Positions 1 through 7,921 of a stretch of DNA of 64,000 nt are shown here, one piece after another. The first letter of the stretch is position 1; every line of letters begins with the position of its first letter. A program made the position numbers and the translations under genes. Origin of the DNA: Aliivibrio finisterrensis (GTDB lineage Bacteria > Pseudomonadota > Gammaproteobacteria > Enterobacterales > Vibrionaceae); assembly GCF_008933155.1 (NCBI RefSeq), contig NZ_WBVP01000006.1, forward strand, positions 1 to 64,000, read 5' to 3'. The notes under the pieces are model-generated. The model ran no database searches. It saw nothing but the letters and a program-made list of their open reading frames with translations, and was not told the DNA's origin.

Positions 1-680
1 CTTACCCAACGGTACCGCAAGAGACACCAGTTAGGATTCCGGCAGCCACCCCAACAGCTTACCCAACGGTACAGCAAGAAACATCAGTTAGGATTCCGAC
101 AGCCACCCCAATAGCTTACCCAACAGTACAGCAAGAGACACCTCCTTTGGCATCAAGCGAATCTTCACAATCAGAGGCTCAAATTCAGGATCATGAAGCA
201 ATTCAGCATAACTCCGAAGAATTGAATGCAGTCCAGGCGCAAAGTGATCGTAATACAAGCACATTGACGAGCTACAATCGCCTGCTTTCAGATGAGAATG
301 CTAAAATTCATATTATTCAAAATAGATCAATCACCCAAGGAGGAGCTATCACCAAAAATTCGGATAACATCCAACAAAATACAGCTAACATCCAACAAAA
401 TACCAATGATATTAAAAGCTTAAGAGATGACTTTAAAAAAATGGGTAAACGTGTAGATGCTACTGCAGCGATGGGAATGGCAACGTCGTCATTATTTCAA
501 CCATATGGTGTTGGCAAAGTCAATGTGACTATGGGGCTAGGTAACTATAATGGAGCAAATGCGGTTGCCTTTGGCTCTGGTATACGTATTGATGAACATG
601 TTGCTCTTCGTGCAAACGTGGCTTATGTAGATTCTACAAACGATACTGGCTTTGGTGTTGGTGCTTCTTATGAGTGGTAA
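1..680 (+). CDS. Trimeric autotransporter adhesin, C-terminal part (5' end outside window)
   Basis: The frame is open from base 3 to the stop at 678-680, so the gene begins before the window. Three copies of a 19-residue Pro/Thr-rich repeat (YPTV..ET..RIP..TP) come first. A polar, Gln/Asn-rich stretch with NIQQNT repeats follows, which should form a trimeric coiled-coil stalk. The last 70 or so residues alternate hydrophobic and polar positions and end in Tyr-Glu-Trp, as in the YadA-type outer-membrane anchor, in which each of three chains contributes four strands. The family mediates adhesion to surfaces or host cells. Length and head domain cannot be judged because the N-terminus is missing. 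Confidence 0.85.
   Translation, partial: YPTVPQETPVRIPAATPTAYPTVQQETSVRIPTATPIAYPTVQQETPPLASSESSQSEAQIQDHEAIQHNSEELNAVQAQSDRNTSTLTSYNRLLSDENAKIHIIQNRSITQGGAITKNSDNIQQNTANIQQNTNDIKSLRDDFKKMGKRVDATAAMGMATSSLFQPYGVGKVNVTMGLGNYNGANAVAFGSGIRIDEHVALRANVAYVDSTNDTGFGVGASYEW
3..146 (+). repeat. 57-bp tandem coding repeat, about 2.5 copies
   Basis: The block starting at base 3 recurs at 60 and 117, a period of exactly 57 bp (19 codons). Copies one and two are nearly identical; copy three diverges after about 30 bp. The array extends upstream out of the window, so copy number is unknown. In-frame repeats of this kind commonly vary in number by slippage or recombination and would change stalk length. 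Confidence 0.9.
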
Positions 681-795
681 TAGTTAAAATAAATAATCTT
701 ATAAAATAGGGATTATAAAAATACGGACGCAATTTATAGTGATGAATTGTGTCTGTATCTTTAAACAACAGATCAAGTAATTCAAAGGAAAGGAA

Positions 796-1047
796 ATGTT
801 ACCTACAAAAAAATCGTACTCTATTGCCTTAGTGCTTACGTTATGGTCTGGTCCAATTGGATTGGCCTATTCATCAATTGAATTATCAATAATTTTAACT
901 ATTTTCTCACTTGCTTTTCTACCTAAAATTATTGTTCTTGTATGTTGTTGGATCAGCTCAATGCTCTTAAGCTTCCGCTGTATTGATAAATACAATAATG
1001 AAATTGACAAGGAACTTTACATGATTGAATTTGATGCTAATTCATAA
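796..1047 (+). CDS. Small hypothetical membrane protein
   Basis: This 83-residue protein is not recognised. A purine-rich ribosome-binding site (AAGGAAAGGAA) lies directly before the ATG, which supports translation. Two or three hydrophobic stretches (about residues 9-26, 30-43 and 43-58) suggest an inner-membrane protein with a short acidic C-terminal tail. It follows the adhesin on the same strand after 115 bp and precedes a clear terminator, so it may be co-transcribed with the adhesin. No function can be given. Confidence 0.5.
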   Translation: MLPTKKSYSIALVLTLWSGPIGLAYSSIELSIILTIFSLAFLPKIIVLVCCWISSMLLSFRCIDKYNNEIDKELYMIEFDANS

Positions 1048-1076
1048 TTACGGTTAAACAAGATTGAATGCTATGT

Positions 1077-1123
1077 AAAAATGCTCGTTTTAATCCGTTA
1101 TGTATTAAATCGAGCATTTTTTG
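1077..1123 (+). terminator. Rho-independent terminator after the small membrane protein
   Basis: An inverted repeat AAAATGCTCG / CGAGCATTTT with a run of T follows the gene ending at 1047. The loop is long (about 23 nt). Confidence 0.7.
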
Positions 1124-1540
1124 TAAATGAAAAAGTAGATAATAGTTTTACTGATTACTAACAATAGGTTGCTAAATAGAGTTCTATTGTTAATCGCTTA
1201 AAGCTTGGCTTAACTAGTATATATACTTATTTAGTCTTACTATTTTTATCATGCTAGTAGTAAATAAAGAATTCCGCTCACAATCTGGTTCGAACCTGTT
1301 CGTTTGCTTGTTTTATGCTCTAGATCTTCTTTTTGATATTCTAACACGCATTTTTTGTGCTCGAACGCTCTTTTTTGTATTTTCTGGTGTTTAAATTATT
1401 AATAAAAGGAGTACATTTCTCGCTGCTTAACGTGAATGCGATATACCTACTAAATAATAATTGAACCGTTTGTCTTATGTAGTAAACCTGCAACGCAGTG
1501 TTTGATGAAATGAGTTCATAACGAAACAAAGGAATGAATA
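1124..1540. other. Intergenic region upstream of glpF
   Basis: No convincing gene is seen. The proximal half contains TTCG/CGAA-rich elements that look like GlpR operator sequences, and a ribosome-binding site (AAAGGAATGA) lies just before the glpF ATG. The distal half is AT-rich with nothing recognised. Confidence 0.5.
1287..1370 (+). promoter_or_regulatory. Probable GlpR operator region of glpFK
   Basis: Two clusters of GlpR-like half-sites occur at 1287-1311 (GGTTCGAACC followed by TGTTCGTTTGC) and 1358-1370 (TGCTCGAACGCTC). The second matches the element before glpD (TGTTCGTTCGCTC) at 10 of 13 positions. GlpR of Escherichia coli binds ATGTTCG-type inverted repeats, and glpR itself lies just downstream of glpK. 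Assignment is by pattern only. Confidence 0.5.
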
Positions 1541-2395
1541 ATGGCGAATAATAAACAACACACACTTTTTGGCGAATGCCTTGCTGAGTTTATAGGAACG
1601 GGGTTATTGATCTTTTTTGGTGTCGGCTGTGTTGCGGCTTTAGTATTAACTGGTGCAGAGTTTGGTCAATGGGAAGTCAGTATTATATGGGGCTTTGGTG
1701 TTTCCATTGCCATTTATTGTACAGCAGGGGTTTCGGGAGCGCATATTAACCCCGCTGTGACGATTGCTCTTGCGGCTTTTCATGGCTTCAATAAAGCGAA
1801 AGTTGTCCCATACATTATTGCTCAATTGCTTGGGGCTTTCTGCTCGGCGGCATTGGTTTATGCTTTATATAGCAACTTGTTTGCAGATTATGAAATTGCG
1901 AACGGTTTTTTACGAAGCAGTGAAGCGGCATTATCAACGGCTGGTATCTTTTCAACCTATCCAAACCCTTCTTTATCGATGCTAGGCGCATTTGCGGTTG
2001 AGTTTGTTATTACTGCAGTTCTTATGTTCGGAATTCTAGCTTTAGGTGATGAGCATAATGGCGCTTCTCGTGGTGCAATGAATCCACTGCTTATTGGTAT
2101 TCTGATTGCAGTTATTGGTGGTTCTCTTGGTCCTCTAACTGGTTTTGCAATGAACCCTGCTCGTGATTTTGGACCAAAACTGTTTGCTTACTTAGCTGGT
2201 TGGGATTATGCCCTAACAGGAGCCAAAGAAATTCCATACTTTATCGTTCCAATTCTAGCGCCAATTGCAGGTGCATGTTTCGGTGGCTGGGCTTATCCAA
2301 AAATGATTGGTGCCTACCTACCAACAGCAGGCCAAGGTTGTACAATTCCGAATCAATGTGAATCAGAAGAAGAAACAAAAACAGCTGAAGCATAA
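1541..2395 (+). CDS. glpF: Glycerol uptake facilitator (aquaglyceroporin)
   Basis: This 284-residue inner-membrane channel passes glycerol into the cell by facilitated diffusion. Both half-helix signatures of the MIP family are present: HINPAVT in the first half and MNPARDFGP in the second. The Asp after NPAR is typical of glycerol-conducting rather than water-only members. Six hydrophobic helices can be traced. It is followed after 71 bp by glpK, which traps incoming glycerol by phosphorylation, and the two form the classical glpFK operon. A good ribosome-binding site precedes the ATG. The acidic C-terminal tail contains two Cys, which is unremarkable. Confidence 0.97.
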   Translation: MANNKQHTLFGECLAEFIGTGLLIFFGVGCVAALVLTGAEFGQWEVSIIWGFGVSIAIYCTAGVSGAHINPAVTIALAAFHGFNKAKVVPYIIAQLLGAFCSAALVYALYSNLFADYEIANGFLRSSEAALSTAGIFSTYPNPSLSMLGAFAVEFVITAVLMFGILALGDEHNGASRGAMNPLLIGILIAVIGGSLGPLTGFAMNPARDFGPKLFAYLAGWDYALTGAKEIPYFIVPILAPIAGACFGGWAYPKMIGAYLPTAGQGCTIPNQCESEEETKTAEA

Positions 2396-2466
2396 TAAAA
2401 AATAGTTACTAACAAATATAGCCCTACGAGCTAATACACTACAACTAATACTAAAAGGATTCCATC

Positions 2467-3981
2467 ATGACTGAGCAAAAATACATTGTTGCACTTGACC
2501 AAGGAACTACTAGCTCTCGTGCCGTCATTCTTGACCACGATGCGAATATTGTCAGTGTTTCTCAGCGTGAATTTACCCAGATTTATCCTCAAGCAGGCTG
2601 GGTTGAGCATGATCCATTAGAGATCTATGCAACACAAAGTTCGACTCTAGTTGAAACGTTAGCAAAAGCGGGTATTCGCAGTGATCAAATTGCGGGTATT
2701 GGTATTACTAACCAACGTGAAACGACGATTGTTTGGAATAAAGAAACCGGTAAACCAGTTTACAACGCTATCGTTTGGCAGTGTCGTCGTACTGCAGATA
2801 CGTGTGAAAAACTAAAAGAAGCAGGTCTAGAAGAGTACATTCGTGAAAATACAGGTTTAGTTGTTGACCCATACTTCTCAGGTACAAAAATTAAGTGGAT
2901 TCTTGATAATGTTGAAGGTGCTCGTGAAGACGCTGAAGCAGGTAAGCTGTTGTTTGGTACTGTCGATACCTGGCTTGTGTGGAAGATGACGCAAGGGCGT
3001 GTTCATGTGACTGATTACACCAATGCTTCTCGTACCATGGTGTTTAATATCAATACGCTTCAGTGGGATGAAAAACTACTGAAAGAGTTAGATATTCCAC
3101 TGTCAATGATGCCAGAAGTGAAGTCGTCATCAGAAGTGTACGGTGAAACGAACATTGGTGGTAAGGGTGGTACTCGTATTCCTATCGCTGGTATTGCAGG
3201 GGATCAACAAGCGGCACTTTATGGTCAAATGTGTGTTGAACAAGGCCAAGCTAAGAATACCTACGGCACGGGTTGTTTCTTGTTAATGAATACAGGTAAA
3301 GAGAAAGTAACGTCTCGCAATGGCCTATTAACAACACTAGCATGTGGCCCACGTGGTGAAGCCTCTTACGCACTTGAAGGTGCGGTATTTATGGGCGGAG
3401 CATCAATTCAATGGCTACGTGATGAGATGAAATTACTGGCAGATGCAAAAGATTCAGAATACTTTGCAACTAAAGTCGATTCATCAAATGGTGTGTATGT
3501 GGTTCCTGCCTTTACGGGGCTTGGAGCACCATATTGGGACGCGTATGCGCGCGGTACGATTGTTGGCTTAACGCGTGGCTGTGGTTCTAACCATATTATT
3601 CGAGCAACACTAGAAAGTATTGCTTACCAAACTCGTGATGTAATTGATGCCATGCAAGCGGATTCAGGTATTAAGTTATCAGCACTTCGAGTTGATGGTG
3701 GGGCAGTTGCGAATAACTTCTTAATGCAGTTCCAATCAGACGTACTGGATGTTGCCGTTCACCGCCCACAAGTAACAGAAGTAACGGCGTTAGGTGCTGC
3801 TTATCTTGCTGGCTTAGCGGTTGGTTTCTGGGGTAGTCTTGATGAGTTAGCAGATAAAGCCGTCATTGATCGTTCGTTTGAACCTCATCATGATGAAGAG
3901 AAGCGTAACCAGCGTTACCGTGGTTGGAAACGCGCAGTAAAATGTGCACAGTCGTGGGCTGAGATGCATGACGAAGAGTAA
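2467..3981 (+). CDS. glpK: Glycerol kinase
   Basis: This 504-residue FGGY-family kinase converts glycerol and ATP to sn-glycerol 3-phosphate in the cytoplasm. The N-terminus has DQGTTSSR, the phosphate-binding loop of sugar kinases. The central FGGY signature region (residues about 130-145 and 360-380) and the C-terminal [12 protein letters not shown] segment are intact. The length equals that of the Escherichia coli enzyme. It is the second gene of glpFK and ends in a strong terminator at 4010-4038. Enzymes of this family are usually feedback-inhibited by fructose 1,6-bisphosphate and by unphosphorylated EIIA-Glc; this is family knowledge, not visible here. Confidence 0.98.
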   Translation: MTEQKYIVALDQGTTSSRAVILDHDANIVSVSQREFTQIYPQAGWVEHDPLEIYATQSSTLVETLAKAGIRSDQIAGIGITNQRETTIVWNKETGKPVYNAIVWQCRRTADTCEKLKEAGLEEYIRENTGLVVDPYFSGTKIKWILDNVEGAREDAEAGKLLFGTVDTWLVWKMTQGRVHVTDYTNASRTMVFNINTLQWDEKLLKELDIPLSMMPEVKSSSEVYGETNIGGKGGTRIPIAGIAGDQQAALYGQMCVEQGQAKNTYGTGCFLLMNTGKEKVTSRNGLLTTLACGPRGEASYALEGAVFMGGASIQWLRDEMKLLADAKDSEYFATKVDSSNGVYVVPAFTGLGAPYWDAYARGTIVGLTRGCGSNHIIRATLESIAYQTRDVIDAMQADSGIKLSALRVDGGAVANNFLMQFQSDVLDVAVHRPQVTEVTALGAAYLAGLAVGFWGSLDELADKAVIDRSFEPHHDEEKRNQRYRGWKRAVKCAQSWAEMHDEE

Positions 3982-4009
3982 TTAATCTAATTTGATGATT
4001 AAATAAACT

Positions 4010-4038
4010 AAAGGAGCGCATTTAATGTGCTCCTTTTT
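4010..4038 (+). terminator. Terminator of glpFK
   Basis: A near-perfect hairpin AAAGGAGCGCA / TGTGCTCCTTT with a 5-nt loop is followed by a T run. Confidence 0.85.
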
Positions 4039-4170
4039 CTTTTCCGAACTTTGTTTGATATATATCACGCATATTTTCATCAAAAATTTCATTCCTTATA
4101 TTTTCTTTAGTACACTGATTTAAGTTGAAAAATATAAGTCATTGATTGATCGAAATTAGGGGAGTAATTC

Positions 4171-4938
4171 GTGAAGCAATTATCAAGACACCAAGAAATC
4201 GTAAACCTTGTGCAACAACATGGATATGTCAGCACTGAAGATTTAGTGGAGCAATTCAAAGTTAGCCCACAAACCATTCGCCGTGACTTAAATGAATTGG
4301 CTGATGAAAATAAAATACGTCGTCATCATGGTGGAGCTACTATTCCATTAAGCTCGGTAAATACGGCATATACAACGCGTAAAGTGATGCAGTTAAACGA
4401 GAAAGATACGATTGCAGAAGCACTTGCGAAACATATCCCAGATGGTGCTACGCTATTTATTGATATTGGTACAACACCAGAATCAGTAGCAAAAGCACTA
4501 GTGAAAAACCATAAAGATTTACGAGTAGTAACTAATAACATCAATGTCGCTATGATCTTAATGGCGAACCCTGATTTTAAAGTTATCCTTGCCGGTGGTG
4601 AAGTTCGTAACCGAGATGGTGGCATTGTTGGCGAAGCTACGTTAGATTTCATTAAACAGTTCCGCTTAGATTTTGGCATATTGGGGATCAGTGGTATTGA
4701 TTATGATGGTTCGTTATTGGATTTCGATTATCATGAAGTTCGAGTGAAAAAAGCCATTATTGAAAATAGTCGCAGCGTATATCTTGCGGTTGACCATACT
4801 AAATTTGGACGTAATGCGATGGTGAATTTGGGTAGTATTACTGAGCTGCAAATGATCATTACGGATCAAGAGCCACCAGAAGAGATCGTGGCAATTTTAA
4901 AAGATAATGAAATCCCTTATGAAGTCATTTCTAAGTAA
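4171..4938 (+). CDS. glpR: DeoR-family glycerol-3-phosphate regulon repressor
   Basis: This 255-residue repressor uses a GTG start preceded by AGGGGAG. Residues 1-60 form the DeoR-type winged helix-turn-helix, including VSPQTIRRDLNEL and the HHGGA wing. Residues 70-250 form the sugar-phosphate-sensing domain with DIGTTPE, the family's phosphate-binding region. GlpR represses glp operons until glycerol 3-phosphate binds. Its position between glpFK and glpD, with ATGTTCG-type repeats before glpF, glpD and glpA, supports the assignment. It is separately transcribed, with terminators on both sides. Confidence 0.93.
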   Translation: MKQLSRHQEIVNLVQQHGYVSTEDLVEQFKVSPQTIRRDLNELADENKIRRHHGGATIPLSSVNTAYTTRKVMQLNEKDTIAEALAKHIPDGATLFIDIGTTPESVAKALVKNHKDLRVVTNNINVAMILMANPDFKVILAGGEVRNRDGGIVGEATLDFIKQFRLDFGILGISGIDYDGSLLDFDYHEVRVKKAIIENSRSVYLAVDHTKFGRNAMVNLGSITELQMIITDQEPPEEIVAILKDNEIPYEVISK

Positions 4939-4954
4939 CTCTCATTGTTCATAA

Positions 4955-4995
4955 ATAAAAAATCCTTGTCCTTGATTAAGATCAGGGATTTTTTG
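4955..4995 (+). terminator. Terminator of glpR
   Basis: An imperfect hairpin AAAAATCCTTG / CAGGGATTTTT is followed by T residues, 17 bp after the glpR stop. Confidence 0.7.
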
Positions 4996-5012
4996 TATCT
5001 GTATCACAGTAA

Positions 5013-5030
5013 ATGTTCGAAATCGAAAAT
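5013..5030 (+). promoter_or_regulatory. GlpR operator 1 of glpD
   Basis: The sequence ATGTTCGAAATCGAAAAT is an almost perfect inverted repeat (ATGTTCGA against ATTTTCGA) and matches the GlpR operator core. It lies about 90 bp before the glpD start. Confidence 0.6.
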
Positions 5031-5080
5031 AAAAAGTGACTCAAAACGAAAGTTAAGATACCGTCTACTTATCGTAATTA

Positions 5081-5096
5081 ATGTTCGTTCGCTCAT
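5081..5096 (+). promoter_or_regulatory. GlpR operator 2 of glpD
   Basis: The sequence ATGTTCGTTCGCTCAT lies 24 bp before the glpD ATG. It is almost identical to the element before glpA (ATGTTCGTTCGCGCAT at 14245-14260), which points to a common regulator, very probably GlpR. Confidence 0.65.
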
Positions 5097-5119
5097 TGTG
5101 AGCATTTGAGGTCACTACT

Positions 5120-6667
5120 ATGAATAATGAAAACCAAACACACACAACCTGCGCTGTTTTAGATTTAATTGTAGTTGGTGGTGGTATTAATGGGGCCGGT
5201 GTTGCTGCTGATGCCGCTGGTCGAGGCCTAACTGTTGGCTTATATGAAGCATCTGACTTTGCTTCAGCAACATCATCAGCAAGCTCAAAATTAATTCACG
5301 GTGGTTTACGCTACTTAGAACATTATGAGTTTCGTTTAGTGTCTGAAGCGCTTGCCGAGCGTGAAGTGTTATTGGCTAAAGCCCCACATATTGCAAAACC
5401 AATGCGTTTTCGTTTACCTCATCGCCCATTTTTACGTCCTGCATGGATGATCCGTGCTGGATTGTTCCTTTATGATAATTTAGGCAAACGAACCACACTT
5501 CCTGCAAGTCACTCTGTGAATCTTTCTGCATCGGGTTTACTAAAGCCTGAAATGGCCAAAGGTTTCGAATATTCAGATTGTTGGGTTGATGATGCTCGTT
5601 TAGTTATTTTAAATGCGATAGCTGCGGAGAAAAACGGCGCAGAAGTAAAGAATTATTGCCGTGTTGAAAAAGCCACTCGTGTGGATGACATTTGGCATGT
5701 CACTATTTTTGATGAGCAAACACATACGCGTTTTGAGCGTAAAGCAAAAGCATTGGTTAATGCTGCAGGTCCATGGGTTAAACAATTTTTTGATGATAGC
5801 TTAGAAGAAGAATCACCTCGTAATATTCGTTTGGTGAAAGGCTCGCATATTGTGGTTCCTAGAATACATAATGAAGAGCTGGCGTATATCCTACAAAATA
5901 AAGATAACCGAATTGTATTTGTCATTCCTTACATGGAAGATTTTTCAATCATAGGTACTACGGATGTTGAATATAAAGGTGATCCGAGAAAAGTAGAAAT
6001 ATCAGAAGATGAAGTAAATTATTTAATTGATGTAGTAAATCAGCATTTTGTTGATCAACTTCAGCGTGATGATGTTGTGTGGACTTACAGCGGTGTACGA
6101 CCATTATGTGATGACGAATCAGATTCACCTCAAGCGATTACTCGTGATTACACTCTAGAGTTAGAGCAAGAGTTGGATCAAGCACCATTATTGTCTATTT
6201 TTGGTGGAAAGCTAACGACTTATAGAAAGTTGGGTGAAACAGCAATGAAGATTTTAAACCCATATTTTTCTAAAATGGGAAAACCATGGACAAGAAATGT
6301 GGCGTTACCCGGTGGCGATTTTGATTATCCTCGATCGCAATTAGTAAGTAATATTTGCAGCCAATATCCATGGTTATCAGAGAAAACAGCCACTCGTTAT
6401 GTGAACCAGTTTGGCACATTAGTTTGGACGTTATTAGAAAATGTAACTTCAGAAGCAGATATGGGCCGAGTATTTTCTGAAGGTGTGTACCAAGCCGAAA
6501 TAGATTACTTAATAACACATGAGTTTTCTCAAAAAGTAGAAGATGTGCTATGGCGTCGAACTAAGTTAGGATTGTATTTAACTCAAGACCAGCAAGATGC
6601 AGTAGCTCAATATATGAACGAGAAATTAGGAGTAAAGAAGGGAGTTAGACTTGCGCAAGTGAGTTAA
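5120..6667 (+). CDS. glpD: Aerobic glycerol-3-phosphate dehydrogenase
   Basis: This 515-residue FAD flavoprotein oxidises sn-glycerol 3-phosphate to dihydroxyacetone phosphate at the inner membrane and passes electrons to quinone. The N-terminal dinucleotide-binding motif VVGGGINGAG (residues 15-24) is followed by the family signatures SSKLIHGGLRYLE and SGVRPL. The protein is slightly longer than the Escherichia coli enzyme (501 residues). It stands alone with its own operators and terminator. The glpABC operon further along supplies the anaerobic counterpart, so the organism can use glycerol 3-phosphate with and without oxygen. Confidence 0.97.
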   Translation: MNNENQTHTTCAVLDLIVVGGGINGAGVAADAAGRGLTVGLYEASDFASATSSASSKLIHGGLRYLEHYEFRLVSEALAEREVLLAKAPHIAKPMRFRLPHRPFLRPAWMIRAGLFLYDNLGKRTTLPASHSVNLSASGLLKPEMAKGFEYSDCWVDDARLVILNAIAAEKNGAEVKNYCRVEKATRVDDIWHVTIFDEQTHTRFERKAKALVNAAGPWVKQFFDDSLEEESPRNIRLVKGSHIVVPRIHNEELAYILQNKDNRIVFVIPYMEDFSIIGTTDVEYKGDPRKVEISEDEVNYLIDVVNQHFVDQLQRDDVVWTYSGVRPLCDDESDSPQAITRDYTLELEQELDQAPLLSIFGGKLTTYRKLGETAMKILNPYFSKMGKPWTRNVALPGGDFDYPRSQLVSNICSQYPWLSEKTATRYVNQFGTLVWTLLENVTSEADMGRVFSEGVYQAEIDYLITHEFSQKVEDVLWRRTKLGLYLTQDQQDAVAQYMNEKLGVKKGVRLAQVS

Positions 6668-6690
6668 TGTTAAATTTAAATCTTTTGATT

Positions 6691-6722
6691 AAGCCTGAAG
6701 TATGCTTCAGGATTTTTTTGTT
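6691..6722 (+). terminator. Terminator of glpD
   Basis: The hairpin AAGCCTGAAG / CTTCAGGATT with a 4-nt loop is followed by seven T residues. Confidence 0.85.
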
Positions 6723-6791
6723 TTTATAGAAATACTTGGATTTATCATCTATAAGAGTACTATCTTAAGGTCATATTAATGGGATCGTAAA

Positions 6792-7880
6792 ATGAAAATT
6801 AAACTTCTTTCAGTACTTATTGCGTCTTGTGTCGCGTATTCAGCGAGTGCCTGTACGGGTATTTCTCTTTCAACGGTTAATCATGATTACATTCAGGCTC
6901 GAACGATTGAGTGGGGTCAAAATGATCTGAACAGTAAATTAATTGTATCTCCTCGTGATTATTCATACGTATCTACCATGCCAGATCAAAAGCAGGGATT
7001 AAAGTGGGATTCTAAGTATGGATTTGTTGGTATCTCGGTCAGCGATGATCGTTTTATTGCTGATGGTGTTAATGAGGAAGGATTAACGGCAGGCCTATTT
7101 TATTTTAAAAATTATGGGTCGTTAGAGAAATACAACCCAAATGATACTAAGACAACGATTACAGATATGGACTTTAACCGTTGGATGTTATCGCAGTTTA
7201 AAACAGTAGCTGAAGTCGAACAAGCGATTAAGCACATAAAGATAGTACCTGTCTATATTGATGCTAAAGGAGTGCCATCACCAACAGCACATTGGCGTGT
7301 AGCCGATAAGAAAGGTAATAATATTGTTATTGAAATCATGAATAATGGTGAAGTAAATATCCATAAAAATGTGGCTAAAGTGCTGACAAATGCTCCTGAT
7401 TATCAATGGCAAGTAACTAATTTAAACAATTATATCCATTTAACTCCAGGTGCAAGCCTAGGACAAAAGATCAACGATGTAGATGCTTTCTCTTTTGGCG
7501 TTGGTTCTAGCTTTTTCGGGTTGCCGGGTGATATTACGCCACCCTCAAGATTTGTGCGTGCTGCCTTTTATGTAAATTCAACGCCTGTAATGAAGGAAGG
7601 AGCCGATGCGGTATCTCAGGCATTTCATATTTTAAATAATTTTGATATTCCGATTGGAAGCGAGTTTAATGATAAAGCACATATTCCTGATTTACCAAGT
7701 GCGACGCAATGGACTTCAGTCGTAGACCAAACAAATGGATTATTATTTTATAAAACCATGCGTGATAGTACGATAAAAAAAGTGGATTTAAATAAGATCA
7801 ACTTTACTGGAAAAGTAGAAGAAAAACGGTTGTTAGATTCAGGAACATTCCATGTTCAAGATGTGACTCCAGACATATAG
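6792..7880 (+). CDS. Secreted choloylglycine hydrolase / penicillin V acylase family amidase
   Basis: This 362-residue Ntn-hydrolase has a signal peptide (residues 1-20) ending directly before Cys21. Cys21 would become the N-terminal nucleophile after cleavage. Numbered from that Cys, Arg17 and Glu20 match the family's substrate/catalytic positions. The TNAPDYQWQ motif and a later Arg (PPSRFVRAAF) match the Asn and Arg of the catalytic set. Such enzymes cleave linear amide bonds, for example in conjugated bile salts, penicillin V or, in some Gram-negative members, acyl-homoserine lactones. Which substrate applies cannot be told. It is a single-gene unit between glpD and a convergent signalling gene. 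Confidence 0.85.
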   Translation: MKIKLLSVLIASCVAYSASACTGISLSTVNHDYIQARTIEWGQNDLNSKLIVSPRDYSYVSTMPDQKQGLKWDSKYGFVGISVSDDRFIADGVNEEGLTAGLFYFKNYGSLEKYNPNDTKTTITDMDFNRWMLSQFKTVAEVEQAIKHIKIVPVYIDAKGVPSPTAHWRVADKKGNNIVIEIMNNGEVNIHKNVAKVLTNAPDYQWQVTNLNNYIHLTPGASLGQKINDVDAFSFGVGSSFFGLPGDITPPSRFVRAAFYVNSTPVMKEGADAVSQAFHILNNFDIPIGSEFNDKAHIPDLPSATQWTSVVDQTNGLLFYKTMRDSTIKKVDLNKINFTGKVEEKRLLDSGTFHVQDVTPDI

Positions 7881-7891
7881 ATATGACTCTT

Positions 7892-7921
7892 TAATCAAGC
7901 CTCGTTAATGAGGCTTGATTA
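7892..7921. terminator. Bidirectional terminator
   Basis: The hairpin TAATCAAGCCTC / GAGGCTTGATTA with a 6-nt loop lies between two convergent genes ending at 7880 and 7922. Confidence 0.75.

Noticed and set aside
1341-1565. Minus-strand frame of 74 codons upstream of glpF
   Set aside because: It crosses the glpF promoter and start, has no ribosome-binding site and no family resemblance.
4996-5012. Possible CRP site before glpD (TGTATCTGTATCACA)
   Set aside because: Only the TCACA half matches; the spacing to the other half is 5 bp instead of 6.
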